From contig NZ_BMHY01000004.1 in assembly GCF_014641555.1 (NCBI RefSeq), positions 479,049 through 543,048 of the forward strand: a stretch of 64,000 nt of DNA. The letters are read 5' to 3'. The position numbers and the translations under genes were made by a program. This document shows, piece after piece, positions 25,148-34,147 of this stretch. Source of the stretch: Paenibacillus radicis (ex Gao et al. 2016) (GTDB lineage: Bacteria; Bacillota; Bacilli; Paenibacillales; Paenibacillaceae). The notes below the pieces were generated by a model. The model did no database searches, was not told where the DNA came from, and saw only the letters and a program-made list of their open reading frames with translations. Each line of letters starts with the position of its first letter. The stretch's first letter is position 1.

Positions 25148-26044
25148 CTAATTTTCCGAAAGCTGCTGCAGCACCTCGTTGAATCGATCCGGATAATCGG
25201 TATGTACGCCATCTACACCCCAATTAACCGCCTTCTCCATATTGATCTGATAATTGACGGTATAAGCGTAAACGAGAAGCCCTGCCCCTTTTACCTTCTG
25301 AATATAGGAAGGGTTGATCTGCTGGAAATTCAAGCCGATTCCCGATGCATACGAGCTGATATCCTGAAGCGCAGAACTGCTTATGAATGCCGGCGTGTTG
25401 TACCACATCAATTGGAAAAGCTCGACATCCGCGTTCAGCTTGTGAATTTTCCGCAGACTGCTCTTGCTGAAGGACTGTACAACAACATGATCGGCTAGTC
25501 TAAATTCTTCAACCAGTGCGATCATCTTTTCCTCCAAGCCCGGGTTCGTCTCCGGCGCCTTCGTCTCCAGCATATAATTGGTCTCGCTGCCGAAGGTTTC
25601 GAATATTTCCCGGAGCGTCGGTACTTTTTCGTTCACAAACTCTTCTCTGGCGTACATGGGATGAAGCTCATTGAACCATGAACCGGCATCCAAGGCTTGA
25701 ATGTCGGCTAAATTCATCGACGATATTTTGCCAGTGCCGTTCGTCGTGCGGCTGACCGTCTCGTCATGCATCGCGATGAGCTCGCCGTCTTTCGTCATCT
25801 GCAAATCGATTTCAATATAATCGGCGCCGGACCGGATGCCCATCCGATAAGCCGATAAGGTGTGTTCCGGGGCGTAGCCCGAAGCGCCGCGATGGGCGAT
25901 CGTTGCCACCTGAATCTGATTCGAGAACCAGCTCTGAATCGACAGCGGTTTTCCCATAAAGGAAAATGCGGCTGCAATGAGAGCAAGAACGAGTAAAACG
26001 TGAAGGCCGTAAAAATACAAAGATGGTATCTGCTTTTTGCGCAA
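25148..26044 (-). CDS. glycerophosphodiester phosphodiesterase
   Basis: A membrane-anchored GDPD of 298 residues that hydrolyses glycerophosphodiesters to glycerol 3-phosphate and an alcohol. One N-terminal membrane helix (LHVLLVLALIAAAFSFM) is followed by the catalytic barrel. It has the signature HRGASGYAPEHT (first catalytic His), EIDLQMTKDGELIAMHD (metal-binding Glu/Asp and second His), and YMLETKAP. The end reads WGVDGVHTDYPD, as expected. The TTG at 26044 was chosen because AGGAGG lies ten bases upstream; the longer frame (to 26167) has an unconvincing N-terminus and would overlap the divergent small gene. Confidence 0.92.
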   Translation of the reverse strand: MRKKQIPSLYFYGLHVLLVLALIAAAFSFMGKPLSIQSWFSNQIQVATIAHRGASGYAPEHTLSAYRMGIRSGADYIEIDLQMTKDGELIAMHDETVSRTTNGTGKISSMNLADIQALDAGSWFNELHPMYAREEFVNEKVPTLREIFETFGSETNYMLETKAPETNPGLEEKMIALVEEFRLADHVVVQSFSKSSLRKIHKLNADVELFQLMWYNTPAFISSSALQDISSYASGIGLNFQQINPSYIQKVKGAGLLVYAYTVNYQINMEKAVNWGVDGVHTDYPDRFNEVLQQLSEN

Positions 26045-26153
26045 AACGATAATTCCTCCTGATCCTGAAGCATAGATGCTAGTTTGTTGGCATGAGACAA
26101 AGTTGCCTATAAATACAATAACATGAATATGATGAGCCGTCAGGGAGGCGATT

Positions 26154-26363
26154 ATGAAAAGCACCAAGCAGCAACCTTATATTTGCATTTTTATTTCGAT
26201 GTCAGACATTAAAAAATTCATCTGGATTGACTTTATTGCAAGTACATTTATCTACTATGCTTTGAAAATTCCGTCCCATTCTTTAATCGCCGCCACTGCT
26301 GGCAGCATGGTTGCTCCAATGATTATCCGCCAATCGATTATTTTTCGAGGCCGATTCAAATAG
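26154..26363 (+). CDS. small putative membrane protein
   Basis: A 69-residue ORF with a good ribosome site (GGGAGG, five bases before ATG) and a bidirectional hairpin downstream. The sequence has two hydrophobic stretches (KKFIWIDFIASTFIYYALKI and SLIAATAGSMVAPMIIRQSI). It is divergent from the phosphodiesterase gene. No family recognised; it is supported mainly by the ribosome site and terminator. Confidence 0.4.
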   Translation: MKSTKQQPYICIFISMSDIKKFIWIDFIASTFIYYALKIPSHSLIAATAGSMVAPMIIRQSIIFRGRFK

Positions 26364-26417
26364 CATGCCGAACGCAAGGTGGAACTTTAAGCGAAGCGGC
26401 CATCTCGTTTATAGGAA

Positions 26418-26469
26418 AGCGAATAAAGCAAGCACGGACTTCTATGATCCGCTGCCTGCTTTATTCGCT
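26418..26469. terminator. bidirectional terminator
   Basis: A long imperfect hairpin (AGCGAATAAAGCA with TGCTTTATTCGCT, inner GGA/TCC pairs) between the small plus-strand ORF and the convergent DUF4166 gene. Confidence 0.7.
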
Positions 26470-26478
26470 TCGTTTTCA

Positions 26479-27192
26479 TTACTCCCTGCGCTCTTCCCGC
26501 AGCGGCCTTACATCAGCCGGCATTAACCTCGCCTGGCGCCTTTCCGCCGTAAAGCGGCCGCGATAACAGAAGACGGTGCCAATTAGCGGACTCTTCACAT
26601 GAACTGATATGCGATAACACTCTGCAGCATCGTCATACCACTCCTCCACATCGGCATTTCCCGTTAGCATTCGCGGAAATTGGAACCCCAGCAATCCTTC
26701 GTAAAAGCGCTGATCGCCAGAGCGGATACGAATCCCTCCTTTGTCCGTAACAGACAACGTCAGATCGACCGCCAGATGCTGCTTATCGCCCAAGTAATCA
26801 ACAATCCGCTTTCTCTGCTCGCTATAAATCATCGTAGCATCGAACCGGCGCACTTTATTATTAAATTTGAATTTACGGATCCATGTGACTGTCTCTCTTC
26901 CATAGCGATCGCGATAAGCAAAGTTTTCAATCGAAAACGGAACCCGCTTGCCTCCCTGCGGGAACATAATGTGACGGGAAGCTCCTAGCGCCAATGGAAC
27001 ATACGCGAGCTTGTTATACCAGATGAAATCCATCTCCCCGCTCCCTACAGAAGCGATGCCATCCGAGCTGCTAAAGCCAAAGCGCTCCTGAATTCGCGGA
27101 TGAAGCTGGTGAAATTCATCACCAAGTATTTTCTCATAAATCGAAACGGGTGCCGGTGCCGCATCAAATAATTTAGCGAGAATGGCCATCAT
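26479..27192 (-). CDS. DUF4166 domain protein
   Basis: A 237-residue protein that resembles the DUF4166 family (YndJ-associated). The N-terminal IYEKILGDEFHQLHPRIQERFGF is typical, followed by FIWYNKLAYVPLALGASRHIMFPQGGKRVPFSIENFAYRDRYGRETVTWIRKF. The C-terminal part reads as a beta-rich domain. Function unknown; family members are often fused or linked to membrane proteins. Its ATG overlaps the stop of the preceding gene (TAATG), so the two are translationally coupled. It is the last gene of a three-gene operon. Confidence 0.8.
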   Translation of the reverse strand: MMAILAKLFDAAPAPVSIYEKILGDEFHQLHPRIQERFGFSSSDGIASVGSGEMDFIWYNKLAYVPLALGASRHIMFPQGGKRVPFSIENFAYRDRYGRETVTWIRKFKFNNKVRRFDATMIYSEQRKRIVDYLGDKQHLAVDLTLSVTDKGGIRIRSGDQRFYEGLLGFQFPRMLTGNADVEEWYDDAAECYRISVHVKSPLIGTVFCYRGRFTAERRQARLMPADVRPLREERRE

Positions 27193-28112
27193 TAAACACT
27201 CCTCTCATTCGGTTTGCGCAGACAACGGCTGGCCTGCGGAAGTTGACGGACCGTTAACGCCGTAATAAAAGCCAGCGCAATCATAGGCACGCTCAGCGTC
27301 AGCGGATTAAACGGCGATTGGATCATTGAAGGGTTGCCGATCATCGCTCCCAAAGGCAGCAGCAACAGCAATACCGATTGCCAGACAAATAGGGACGGCT
27401 TCCGATGCCATTTGATCGTCAACAGAGCGATTACAATTTCTCCTGCTCCAAGCAGCTGCAAAACGATACGCTCCAAGCCAGCAAACCAGCCTAACTGCTC
27501 TAGCATCGCCATTTCTCCCTGCTCAGGATAAAGCAGCTTTGGCACGATCCCTTCGTAGAGCCATAGTACGACTAGCAGCGTCAGTGAAACGTAATGAAGA
27601 ATGGCTCGTTGAATGCTGACGGAAGGTGGAATTCGCTCTTCCAGCCAAATGCGCAGCGCATCGAAGCTCCAGGCAGTCGCATAGCCGAATAAAGGTCTGA
27701 ATACGATGCGGTCGAAACATTGGCCAGCCGCTCCCCATCTCGTCTCGTAATCATATTGCGTCAAGAAGACCACGCCATCCCCTTGCGGCCGGTATTTCCA
27801 AAATCCAGAGCCTTCCTTAATAAGCGATACCCGCTGCCCGGAGCCAAACCGCAGCGTCGAAGTCCGCTCTCCGCTTCGCTTGTGAAAGATCGACTTTGTC
27901 TCACCCGTACCGGATACAGCCATGCCAAATCCGATTCTAGTCCTGTATAGAAAACGCTGCGGAAGATCCTCATCGTCTGACTTCGGCAAATAAGCAATCT
28001 CGGAAAATCGCAAATCCCATTGCTGATGCAATTCCGGCGACTGGGTATGATGCCATAGCTCCTCCAGATCGGCTGCAATTTCGGTCTCGACATAGATCGG
28101 TTTATTGCGCAT
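27192..28112 (-). CDS. SRPBCC-like domain fused to DoxX-like membrane domain
   Basis: A 306-residue two-part protein. Residues 1-150 look like an SRPBCC/START-type lipid or hydrophobe pocket (YVETEIAADLEELWHHTQSPELHQQWDLRFSEI). The rest has about four membrane helices of DoxX-like type (LHYVSLTLLVVLWLYEGIVPKLLYP, LLGAGEIVIALLTIKWH, WQSVLLLLLPLGAMI and VPMIALAFITALTV). The gene starts one base after the stop of the DCC protein gene and ends inside the start of the DUF4166 gene. It is central to a tight operon of unknown role. Confidence 0.75.
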   Translation of the reverse strand: MRNKPIYVETEIAADLEELWHHTQSPELHQQWDLRFSEIAYLPKSDDEDLPQRFLYRTRIGFGMAVSGTGETKSIFHKRSGERTSTLRFGSGQRVSLIKEGSGFWKYRPQGDGVVFLTQYDYETRWGAAGQCFDRIVFRPLFGYATAWSFDALRIWLEERIPPSVSIQRAILHYVSLTLLVVLWLYEGIVPKLLYPEQGEMAMLEQLGWFAGLERIVLQLLGAGEIVIALLTIKWHRKPSLFVWQSVLLLLLPLGAMIGNPSMIQSPFNPLTLSVPMIALAFITALTVRQLPQASRCLRKPNERSV

Positions 28113-28574
28113 TCAATCCGCCTCCTGCTCCTCATCTTCCAGCGATCGGTTCCGCATGGCCGCCGTCGGCAGCGGACAAGACTCGTCTACACGGCCAAAC
28201 AGTTTGTAGCGGGTTCCAGCAATGAGCGTGTAGACAACATTCCGGAGCGGAGCAGGAACAATGACAGCTCCATACAAAAGCGGCCATGCGCCATCCAGCT
28301 TCTTAAGTACACGCAGCGCAGCGTCTGATTTCGTATAGTAGCGGCTGCCATCGATCATCACGAACGTATCCAAGTCTTCCGTAGATAGACCGCCGGCTTG
28401 GAGCAGCCGCTGACCTGCCTTCGACTGAAGGGCAGCGAAGCGAAACCTTTCCCTGCTGTCACGCTTCGTGACGAAGCGGGTAATCCAGTGGCATAACACG
28501 CACTCCCCATCAACAAGCAGCGTTATCGGCTGTACGTTCCCTTCTGCGTCTCCATCATCCTTGCCCCAGCTCAT
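28113..28574 (-). CDS. DCC-family thiol-disulfide oxidoreductase-like protein
   Basis: A 153-residue member of the DCC (DUF393) family. The defining LLVDGECVLCHWITRFVTKRD motif at residues 18-38 contains a CxxC pair (C25 and C28). LQSKAGQRLLQAGGLSTEDLDTFVMIDGSRYYTKSDAALRVLKKL is also characteristic. The family is thought to be redox-active, but its substrates are poorly known. It is the first gene of the operon with the SRPBCC/DoxX-like and DUF4166 genes. Confidence 0.85.
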   Translation of the reverse strand: MSWGKDDGDAEGNVQPITLLVDGECVLCHWITRFVTKRDSRERFRFAALQSKAGQRLLQAGGLSTEDLDTFVMIDGSRYYTKSDAALRVLKKLDGAWPLLYGAVIVPAPLRNVVYTLIAGTRYKLFGRVDESCPLPTAAMRNRSLEDEEQEAD

Positions 28575-28655
28575 CCCAATCGCTTCCTTTCTGTTCTAAG
28601 TGTATCCTGATCATTCCCTTAGCGGCAGTTCCAACTTCTATAGGACGGTACGGAA

Positions 28656-28684
28656 AGAGGGTACTACATTCCGTAGTACCCTCT
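28656..28684 (-). terminator. hairpin after the LuxR-type regulator gene
   Basis: A perfect 12-bp stem (AGAGGGTACTAC/GTAGTACCCTCT, five-base loop) lies 13 bases after the regulator stop on the minus strand. The following T run is short. Confidence 0.65.
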
Positions 28685-28696
28685 CCGGTGAACCGG

Positions 28697-29317
28697 TCAA
28701 TGCAGGCCTTTGCGCTTCACCTTCGCAACCGCTTCTTTGCTGCTGCGGACGCCCAGCTTTTTGAGTATTTTGTTTACTTGATTCTTCAAGGTACTCTCTG
28801 CTTTGAACAGCTTTTTCTCAATTTGCGGCTGGGTATACCCCTCTTCGATCAGCTCGAACACTTCGCGTTCCGCCGCGGTTAATACGTTCAACTGCTCCTC
28901 CCGCTTGAGTCGCGACAGCTCCTTCAATAGAGCTTCCATCGCCGCAGGATTCCGGTGAGCGCTTCGAATCGCGTGAGGCAGCTCCTTGAAGTTCGCCTTC
29001 TCGATATAGTTGATCGCGCCTGCTGTGAACGCTTGGGTCATTACGGCTTCATCGCTTAAAGAGGTCAGCATAATGAGCTTAGCCGGATGAATATCATGCA
29101 TTTCGATCGCCAGCTGAATGCCGTCGAGCCGGCTTCCGCTCAATTGGATATCGAGAAGCGCAACGTCAAACTCAAGCGTCCCCGCCAATTGCAGCGCCTC
29201 TGATGAGCCTTCGGCAGCTCCAACGACAAGCAAGTCTTCTTCTTTATTGAGATAAGCGGTCATCGCTTTGATCCAATCGGGATCATCCTCGACGAGCAGC
29301 ACTTTAATATGGCTCAT
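28697..29317 (-). CDS. NarL/LuxR-type response regulator
   Basis: A 206-residue response regulator. The receiver (KVLLVEDDPDWIKAM; phospho-acceptor in VALLDIQLSGSRLDG, about residue 56; LTSLSDEAVMTQAFTAGAINYIEKANF) is followed by a LuxR-type helix-turn-helix (LTAAEREVFELIEEGYTQPQIEKKLFKAESTLKNQVNKILKKLGV, about 145-190). The ATG overlaps the upstream kinase stop by four bases (ATGA), showing coupling. It is the transcriptional output of that kinase; targets unknown. Confidence 0.92.
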   Translation of the reverse strand: MSHIKVLLVEDDPDWIKAMTAYLNKEEDLLVVGAAEGSSEALQLAGTLEFDVALLDIQLSGSRLDGIQLAIEMHDIHPAKLIMLTSLSDEAVMTQAFTAGAINYIEKANFKELPHAIRSAHRNPAAMEALLKELSRLKREEQLNVLTAAEREVFELIEEGYTQPQIEKKLFKAESTLKNQVNKILKKLGVRSSKEAVAKVKRKGLH

Positions 29318-30642
29318 TTTCCATCCTCCGTTCCTAATGGCTTGGCCGGAAAAAGCAAGACGACAGAAGTTCCTGCGCCAGGCACGCTGTTCAATTCGGC
29401 AGCTCCTCCGCTTTTACGCATCACATTATAAACGTAAGAAAGTCCTAGTCCAAAATTGCCGCCCCGGTTTTTCGTACTGTAAAAGGGCTGGAACACCTGC
29501 GGGATGACATCGGCCGGTATTCCCTCACCTGTATCTTGGACAGTCAGTTTGAAAACTTTCTTCTCTGCGGCCAGTCGAATCGTCAGCAATCCGCCGTCAG
29601 GCATCGCCTCTACCGCATTCATTAGAACGTTGCCAAGCGCTTCGCTGACGTGAAGCGGGTCACCGATGAGCGTCGGTCTTGCGGCATACTCAACCGTCAC
29701 TGCAATTCCCCCTTGCTCGAACACCGGCTTATGCTGAAGCAAGCAGTGATCCGCCAGTTCATCCAGCCGGTACCGGTGCTTGGCCAAAACAAGCTCTTTA
29801 GTCTGGCTGTGCATCCGCTCCGCCATGTGCAGCAAATGCTCTGAAGCATTGGCAATGATCTGCAGATGCTCTTTGGACGCGGCGTCATTGTCCGTTAGCG
29901 AGTATTTCAAATTTTCCGAGCTTAAGGCAATCTTGCCGATTTCATTCTTAATCGAATGGTTAAGCAGCGTCGTACCGGAGCTCGCCGCCTTCATTGCGCC
30001 TTCCAGCGGGTCGCGCTCGAACCGAAGCTTCACGCCAAGCACTCCGATCGCAAAGCTGCCCAGCAGCGCAACTGTGAGTGAGAACAATATAAAAAATGAG
30101 ATATAGCGGAAAAATTGAAAGTCAGGAATGAATGCATTGGCTGCATTAATAAAGACCAATACCGCAATAACAGTAGGGACGATAATGACTGTAAGAATTA
30201 AGCGGCTCTTCCGCTTCCTTCTGTCCTGTTCCCGCCATAAGGCCCGCAGCAGCAAAAAGCATGCCGTCAAATAATAAGGCGCAGTCCATAATAACAGAAG
30301 CCCGAACGGAATTTCGAATACCTGATGGCTCAAAACAGCAATAATCGTGGCTGCCGGAGGCAGGAGCAGCAGCAGCTTGGCATACAGCCGAACCTTCTTG
30401 CTCAGCATCGAATCCGAGTAAACGATGCTGAATATAAGCACGCCATATGGCGTTATCGTATGATTCAAGAGTTGAACAGCATGCGCGGCCGCCTCGTAAC
30501 CGGCTTCATACAGCGTATCCGCTAGACCGCCGATTGAAGCGAATACGAGAAAGGCCGCTGCCCATCGATTCGCCTCGCTCCGAGGATTAGCGACAGCAAC
30601 GACGGCCGCGGCTGCAAGCAGCGCAAAAAAATAAAACAGCAT
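29314..30642 (-). CDS. 7TM-type sensor histidine kinase
   Basis: A 442-residue kinase with about seven N-terminal membrane helices (residues 1-220) and no large extracellular domain. The cytoplasmic part has the likely phospho-histidine in TTLLNHSIKNEIGKIALSSENL, an unusual H-box lacking the common HDLR or HELR. The HATPase domain has VLMNAVEAMPDGG, VQDTGEGIPADVIPQVFQPFYSTKNRGGNFGLGLSYVYNVM and GAGTSVVLLFP. The ATG at 30642 has AGGCGG before it; in-frame GTG/ATG codons at 30705 and 30702 are alternatives. It is cotranscribed with the NarL-type regulator. Signal unknown. Confidence 0.88.
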   Translation of the reverse strand: MLFYFFALLAAAAVVAVANPRSEANRWAAAFLVFASIGGLADTLYEAGYEAAAHAVQLLNHTITPYGVLIFSIVYSDSMLSKKVRLYAKLLLLLPPAATIIAVLSHQVFEIPFGLLLLWTAPYYLTACFLLLRALWREQDRRKRKSRLILTVIIVPTVIAVLVFINAANAFIPDFQFFRYISFFILFSLTVALLGSFAIGVLGVKLRFERDPLEGAMKAASSGTTLLNHSIKNEIGKIALSSENLKYSLTDNDAASKEHLQIIANASEHLLHMAERMHSQTKELVLAKHRYRLDELADHCLLQHKPVFEQGGIAVTVEYAARPTLIGDPLHVSEALGNVLMNAVEAMPDGGLLTIRLAAEKKVFKLTVQDTGEGIPADVIPQVFQPFYSTKNRGGNFGLGLSYVYNVMRKSGGAAELNSVPGAGTSVVLLFPAKPLGTEDGK

Positions 30643-30728
30643 AGCGATACCGCCTATCCCAGTATGTGATAGCGTAATCGTAACATAAGCAGTTGTACGC
30701 ATCACCTGTTATTTCACGCATTGGGCAT

Positions 30729-31784
30729 TTAACCCATCATGTAGGCGATGAGCAGCGCAGCCGTATTCACAACTGCATCGGCATGCGTGCGTTCCATTCC
30801 ATGGGATGCATGTACGCCGGGACCGATAAGCGCAGCACGGACATTGCTTCCTCCACGCAAGGCGGCAGAGGCATCGGAGCCGTATTGCGGGTAAATATCG
30901 ACCGCATGCTTAATACCCGCTTTTCTGGCCAACTCAATAAGCTTTGAAGTCATTTCGTAGTCATACGGTCCGGATGAATCTTTGGCGCAGATCGACACAT
31001 CGCGTTCAGTCGTCGTCAGATCGTCGCCGATCGCTCCCATATCGACCGCAATCAGCTCCGTAATATCGGAAGGCATATAGGCGTTGCCGTGACCAACCTC
31101 TTCGTAGGTGGAAAAGATAAGCTTAACGGTACGCACCGGCCGGATACCCGATCTCGACAGCCATTCCAATACGCCAAACAACGCGGCTACGCTGGCTTTG
31201 TCATCCAGGTGGCGGGATTTGATCCAGCCGTTCGCAAGAAACCGCGTGCGCGGGTCCCACGACACGATATCGCCGGGCTGAATGCCAAGCTTCTCTGCTT
31301 CCTCCTTAGAGGCTGCATCCTCATCGAGCCTGATTTCCATGTTTGCCTCTTCACGCTTCCAATCGCGTGCTTCGGGATAGACATGGACGGAAGGCTTGGT
31401 CGATAATACCGTCCCTTCATATTGACGGCCGTCGCGCGTATGAATCAGGCAATATTCGCCTTCCACCGTCTGCATCGCATAACCGCCGATTGGCGTAAAA
31501 CGCAGCATGCCGTTTGACTTGATCGAGCGAACCATAGCACCAAGTGTATCGACATGGGCTGTGAGGGCAAGCGTATTGCCGCTTTCTTCTGATGTGCCGG
31601 GAATGGTGATGATGCCGTTGCCTTTCGGCGTTCTCTCCATCGTCCAGCCCAGTTTGGCAGCATCTGCTTCCAGCAGCTTCATAATCGCCATACAATAACC
31701 GCTTGGGCTAGGCGTACTGAGCAGTTCAGCCAATCGTTCTACTATGTAATCTCTATTCAAGTCAGGTTGAATCGTATTTGTCAT
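30729..31784 (-). CDS. M42-family aminopeptidase
   Basis: A cytoplasmic di-metal aminopeptidase or deblocking aminopeptidase of 351 residues. Metal-binding residues are visible as H in LALTAHVDTLGAM, D in RHLDDKASVAALFGVLEWL, E-E in STYEEVGHGNA (catalytic and metal glutamates), D in IAVDMGAIGDD and a C-terminal H in GPGVHASHGMERTH. The ATG at 31784 was chosen over GTG 31793 since GGGGTGGG precedes it. It resembles the YsdC/FrvX/PepA-like group. It is convergent with no neighbour and appears monocistronic. Confidence 0.92.
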   Translation of the reverse strand: MTNTIQPDLNRDYIVERLAELLSTPSPSGYCMAIMKLLEADAAKLGWTMERTPKGNGIITIPGTSEESGNTLALTAHVDTLGAMVRSIKSNGMLRFTPIGGYAMQTVEGEYCLIHTRDGRQYEGTVLSTKPSVHVYPEARDWKREEANMEIRLDEDAASKEEAEKLGIQPGDIVSWDPRTRFLANGWIKSRHLDDKASVAALFGVLEWLSRSGIRPVRTVKLIFSTYEEVGHGNAYMPSDITELIAVDMGAIGDDLTTTERDVSICAKDSSGPYDYEMTSKLIELARKAGIKHAVDIYPQYGSDASAALRGGSNVRAALIGPGVHASHGMERTHADAVVNTAALLIAYMMG

Positions 31785-31905
31785 CTTTCCCACCCCTTCA
31801 GCTCTATCCCGTCATTTTACCATATCCTATGCACCGGCTAAAATATGGAGTAAAATCACTTTGTTGCACTTGTGCACGGCATCACTATCCCTTGGAGGAC
31901 TTCGT

Positions 31906-33141
31906 ATGTTATTCAGTCATCGTAAACGATACGCATTTATAGCATTCAAATGGCTCGCTCTAGCGATCATTGCCGGACTGCTCGCTGGGACGGCATCCGC
32001 AGGTTTTCTGGCGCTTCTGGAAGGGGCAACTGAACTTCGCATTGCACATGGCTGGCTGCTGTGGCTGCTTCCCATCGGGGGCGCTTTCGTCAGTTGGATC
32101 TATTCACGTTACGGCAAAGACTCTGGCAAAGGCAACAATCTGCTGCTTGAGAGAATCTATGAAAGCGGCGGTGCCGCGGTACCGCTTCGAATGGCTCCGC
32201 TCGTGTTGTTCGGCACGGTGGTTACCCATCTCTTCGGGGGCTCTGCAGGGCGGGAAGGCACAGCTGTTCAAATGGGCGGCAGTCTGGCAGACGATCTAAG
32301 CAGGCGTATAGGACTAAGCGGCCCTGAACGTCAAATCCTGCTAATGTGCGGCATCAGCAGCGGCTTCGGTTCCGTATTCGGCACGCCGCTTGCCGGCGCC
32401 GTATTTGCGCTGGAGGTCGTGGCCCTAGGCTTCTTGCATTATCGTGCAGCTATTCCTTGCTTGCTGGCCAGCTTTGCAGGCCATTTCACTGTCCTTGCAT
32501 GGGGTGTCCGGCATGCTTCTTACTCCTGGGGCGAGGTTCCGGCATTCAGCTTCATGCTTCTTCTGAAAATAATAATAGCCTCTATCCTGTTTGGGCTGAC
32601 AGCGTGGCTGTTCAGCGCTTTGACGCACAGGATAAAGGCTATGATGACGAAATGGTTCCCGAATGCCTCGCTTAAAAGTTTCATCGGCGGCGCAATTATC
32701 ATTGCGCTCGTCTTTGCCTTCGGCACTCGGGATTATTTAGGCTTAGGCCTGCCTTTGCTAGAGCAGTCCTTCCAGCAAACGGCTTCTCCACTGGAGTTCA
32801 TTGCCAAGCTGCTCTTCACTTCCGTTACGCTTGGAGCAGGCTTTCAGGGCGGAGAAGTGACGCCGCTATTCGTGATCGGCTCTACGCTCGGCAGCACGCT
32901 TGGCGGTCTGCTTTCCGTCTCCGTGCCCTTGCTTGCCGGTATCGGCTTGATCGCCGTGTTCGGGGCCGCTGCCAATACGCCGCTCGCAAGCGTCATAATG
33001 GGCATCGAGCTGTTTGGCATTGACGGCTTCGGGCCGCTTTATATGCTGCTCGGCTGCGCCGTTGCCTACTTCTGCTCCGGCCGAAGCGGGATTTACAGCT
33101 CGCAGCGGCGCCGCTTTCAGTTCATGGATATTAGAAAATAA
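31906..33141 (+). CDS. ClC-type chloride channel/transporter
   Basis: A 411-residue ClC-family membrane protein with about ten to eleven helices. The selectivity motif reads GGSAGREGTAVQMGGSLAD (family GREGP, with Thr for Pro), and GISSGFGSVFGTPLAGAVFALEV and TLGAGFQGGEVTPLFVIGSTLG correspond to the second and third anion-binding motifs. The gating glutamate is in GREGT, so proton-coupled exchange is possible. It is shorter at the C-terminus than eukaryotic ClC (no CBS domains). The ATG at 31906 follows GGAGG by seven bases. Its 3' end overlaps uppP by 11 bases. Confidence 0.9.
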   Translation: MLFSHRKRYAFIAFKWLALAIIAGLLAGTASAGFLALLEGATELRIAHGWLLWLLPIGGAFVSWIYSRYGKDSGKGNNLLLERIYESGGAAVPLRMAPLVLFGTVVTHLFGGSAGREGTAVQMGGSLADDLSRRIGLSGPERQILLMCGISSGFGSVFGTPLAGAVFALEVVALGFLHYRAAIPCLLASFAGHFTVLAWGVRHASYSWGEVPAFSFMLLLKIIIASILFGLTAWLFSALTHRIKAMMTKWFPNASLKSFIGGAIIIALVFAFGTRDYLGLGLPLLEQSFQQTASPLEFIAKLLFTSVTLGAGFQGGEVTPLFVIGSTLGSTLGGLLSVSVPLLAGIGLIAVFGAAANTPLASVIMGIELFGIDGFGPLYMLLGCAVAYFCSGRSGIYSSQRRRFQFMDIRK

Positions 33142-34000
33142 ATACGAAGTAGATCACTGCCGCAAGTACGATCCGATAAATGGCAAACGGCAACAATTTA
33201 ATGCGGTTAATTAATTTCAAGAAGAAACGGATCGAGATTAGTGCAACGACAAACGCCGCAATAAAGCCGACGATGAAGAACGGCAGCGCGTCCATCGTAA
33301 AGTATTCCAAGTTTTTGTACAGCGACAAGATGCTGGCACCGAACATAATCGGCACCGCCATAATAAAGGTAAAGTCAGCCGCCGTACGGTGGCTGAGCCC
33401 CATCAGAACGCCCCCCGAAATCGTTGAGCCGGAACGGGAAAAGCCTGGCCACAGCGAGAAACATTGAATGAGACCGATGACGAGCGCCTGCTTGTACGTA
33501 ATTTGGTCGACCGAATCAACCTTCGGTTTTTTCGAGCTGTAAAAATCCGCGATAATCATTAATATTGCACCGACCACTAAGCCAATCAATACGGTAGCTG
33601 TCGAGAACAAATAATCATCGATATAATCTTCAAACAGGAGACCAAGAACAGCTGCAGGGATCAAGCCAACGATAACTTGCGCCAGCTTTAGACGCTTTTG
33701 ACCCTCGACTGCTGTTGGAGCCGCTTCTCCTCCTCTAAGGCCTTTCTTATTGCCTAACAGCTTGTTCAAACCAAGCAAATCAATAAATCTTTGGCGGAAT
33801 ACGATAATGACCGCTAGAATGGAGCCAAGCTGAATTACGACTTTGAATGTATTGGCTACATACTTTGTTAGAAATTCCTCGGATTTAAGCCACATATCGT
33901 CAACGATAATCATATGTCCCGTTGACGAGACCGGTGCAAATTCTGTAAGTCCCTCGACCATGCCGAGAATAAATGCTTTTAAAAGTTCAATAAAATCCAT
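33131..34000 (-). CDS. uppP: undecaprenyl-diphosphate phosphatase
   Basis: A 289-residue integral membrane phosphatase of the UppP/BacA type. It recycles undecaprenyl pyrophosphate to the monophosphate carrier needed for wall synthesis, and excess gives bacitracin resistance. The two catalytic motifs are visible: GMVEGLTEFAPVSSTGHMII near the N-terminus and LWPGFSRSGSTISGGVLMG (catalytic Arg/Ser) at about residue 180. About eight helices are predicted. The ATG at 34000 follows AAAGGAG; the longer frame to 34129 has no site. It sits 147 bases downstream of the Bce permease gene, a functionally related bacitracin defence system. Confidence 0.93.
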   Translation of the reverse strand: MDFIELLKAFILGMVEGLTEFAPVSSTGHMIIVDDMWLKSEEFLTKYVANTFKVVIQLGSILAVIIVFRQRFIDLLGLNKLLGNKKGLRGGEAAPTAVEGQKRLKLAQVIVGLIPAAVLGLLFEDYIDDYLFSTATVLIGLVVGAILMIIADFYSSKKPKVDSVDQITYKQALVIGLIQCFSLWPGFSRSGSTISGGVLMGLSHRTAADFTFIMAVPIMFGASILSLYKNLEYFTMDALPFFIVGFIAAFVVALISIRFFLKLINRIKLLPFAIYRIVLAAVIYFVFIF

Positions 34001-34147
34001 TGCTGCTTGATCTCCTTTGCTTAACGGGTTGAATTCCTTGTACAAACACATAATCCTTATCCATAATAGCACACAAGCAATTGCCAACGCTCTCCCTATT
34101 TCAGGTGCAATTTTGGAGTAAACGTTCATGAGATACGCTTCCGGGAA

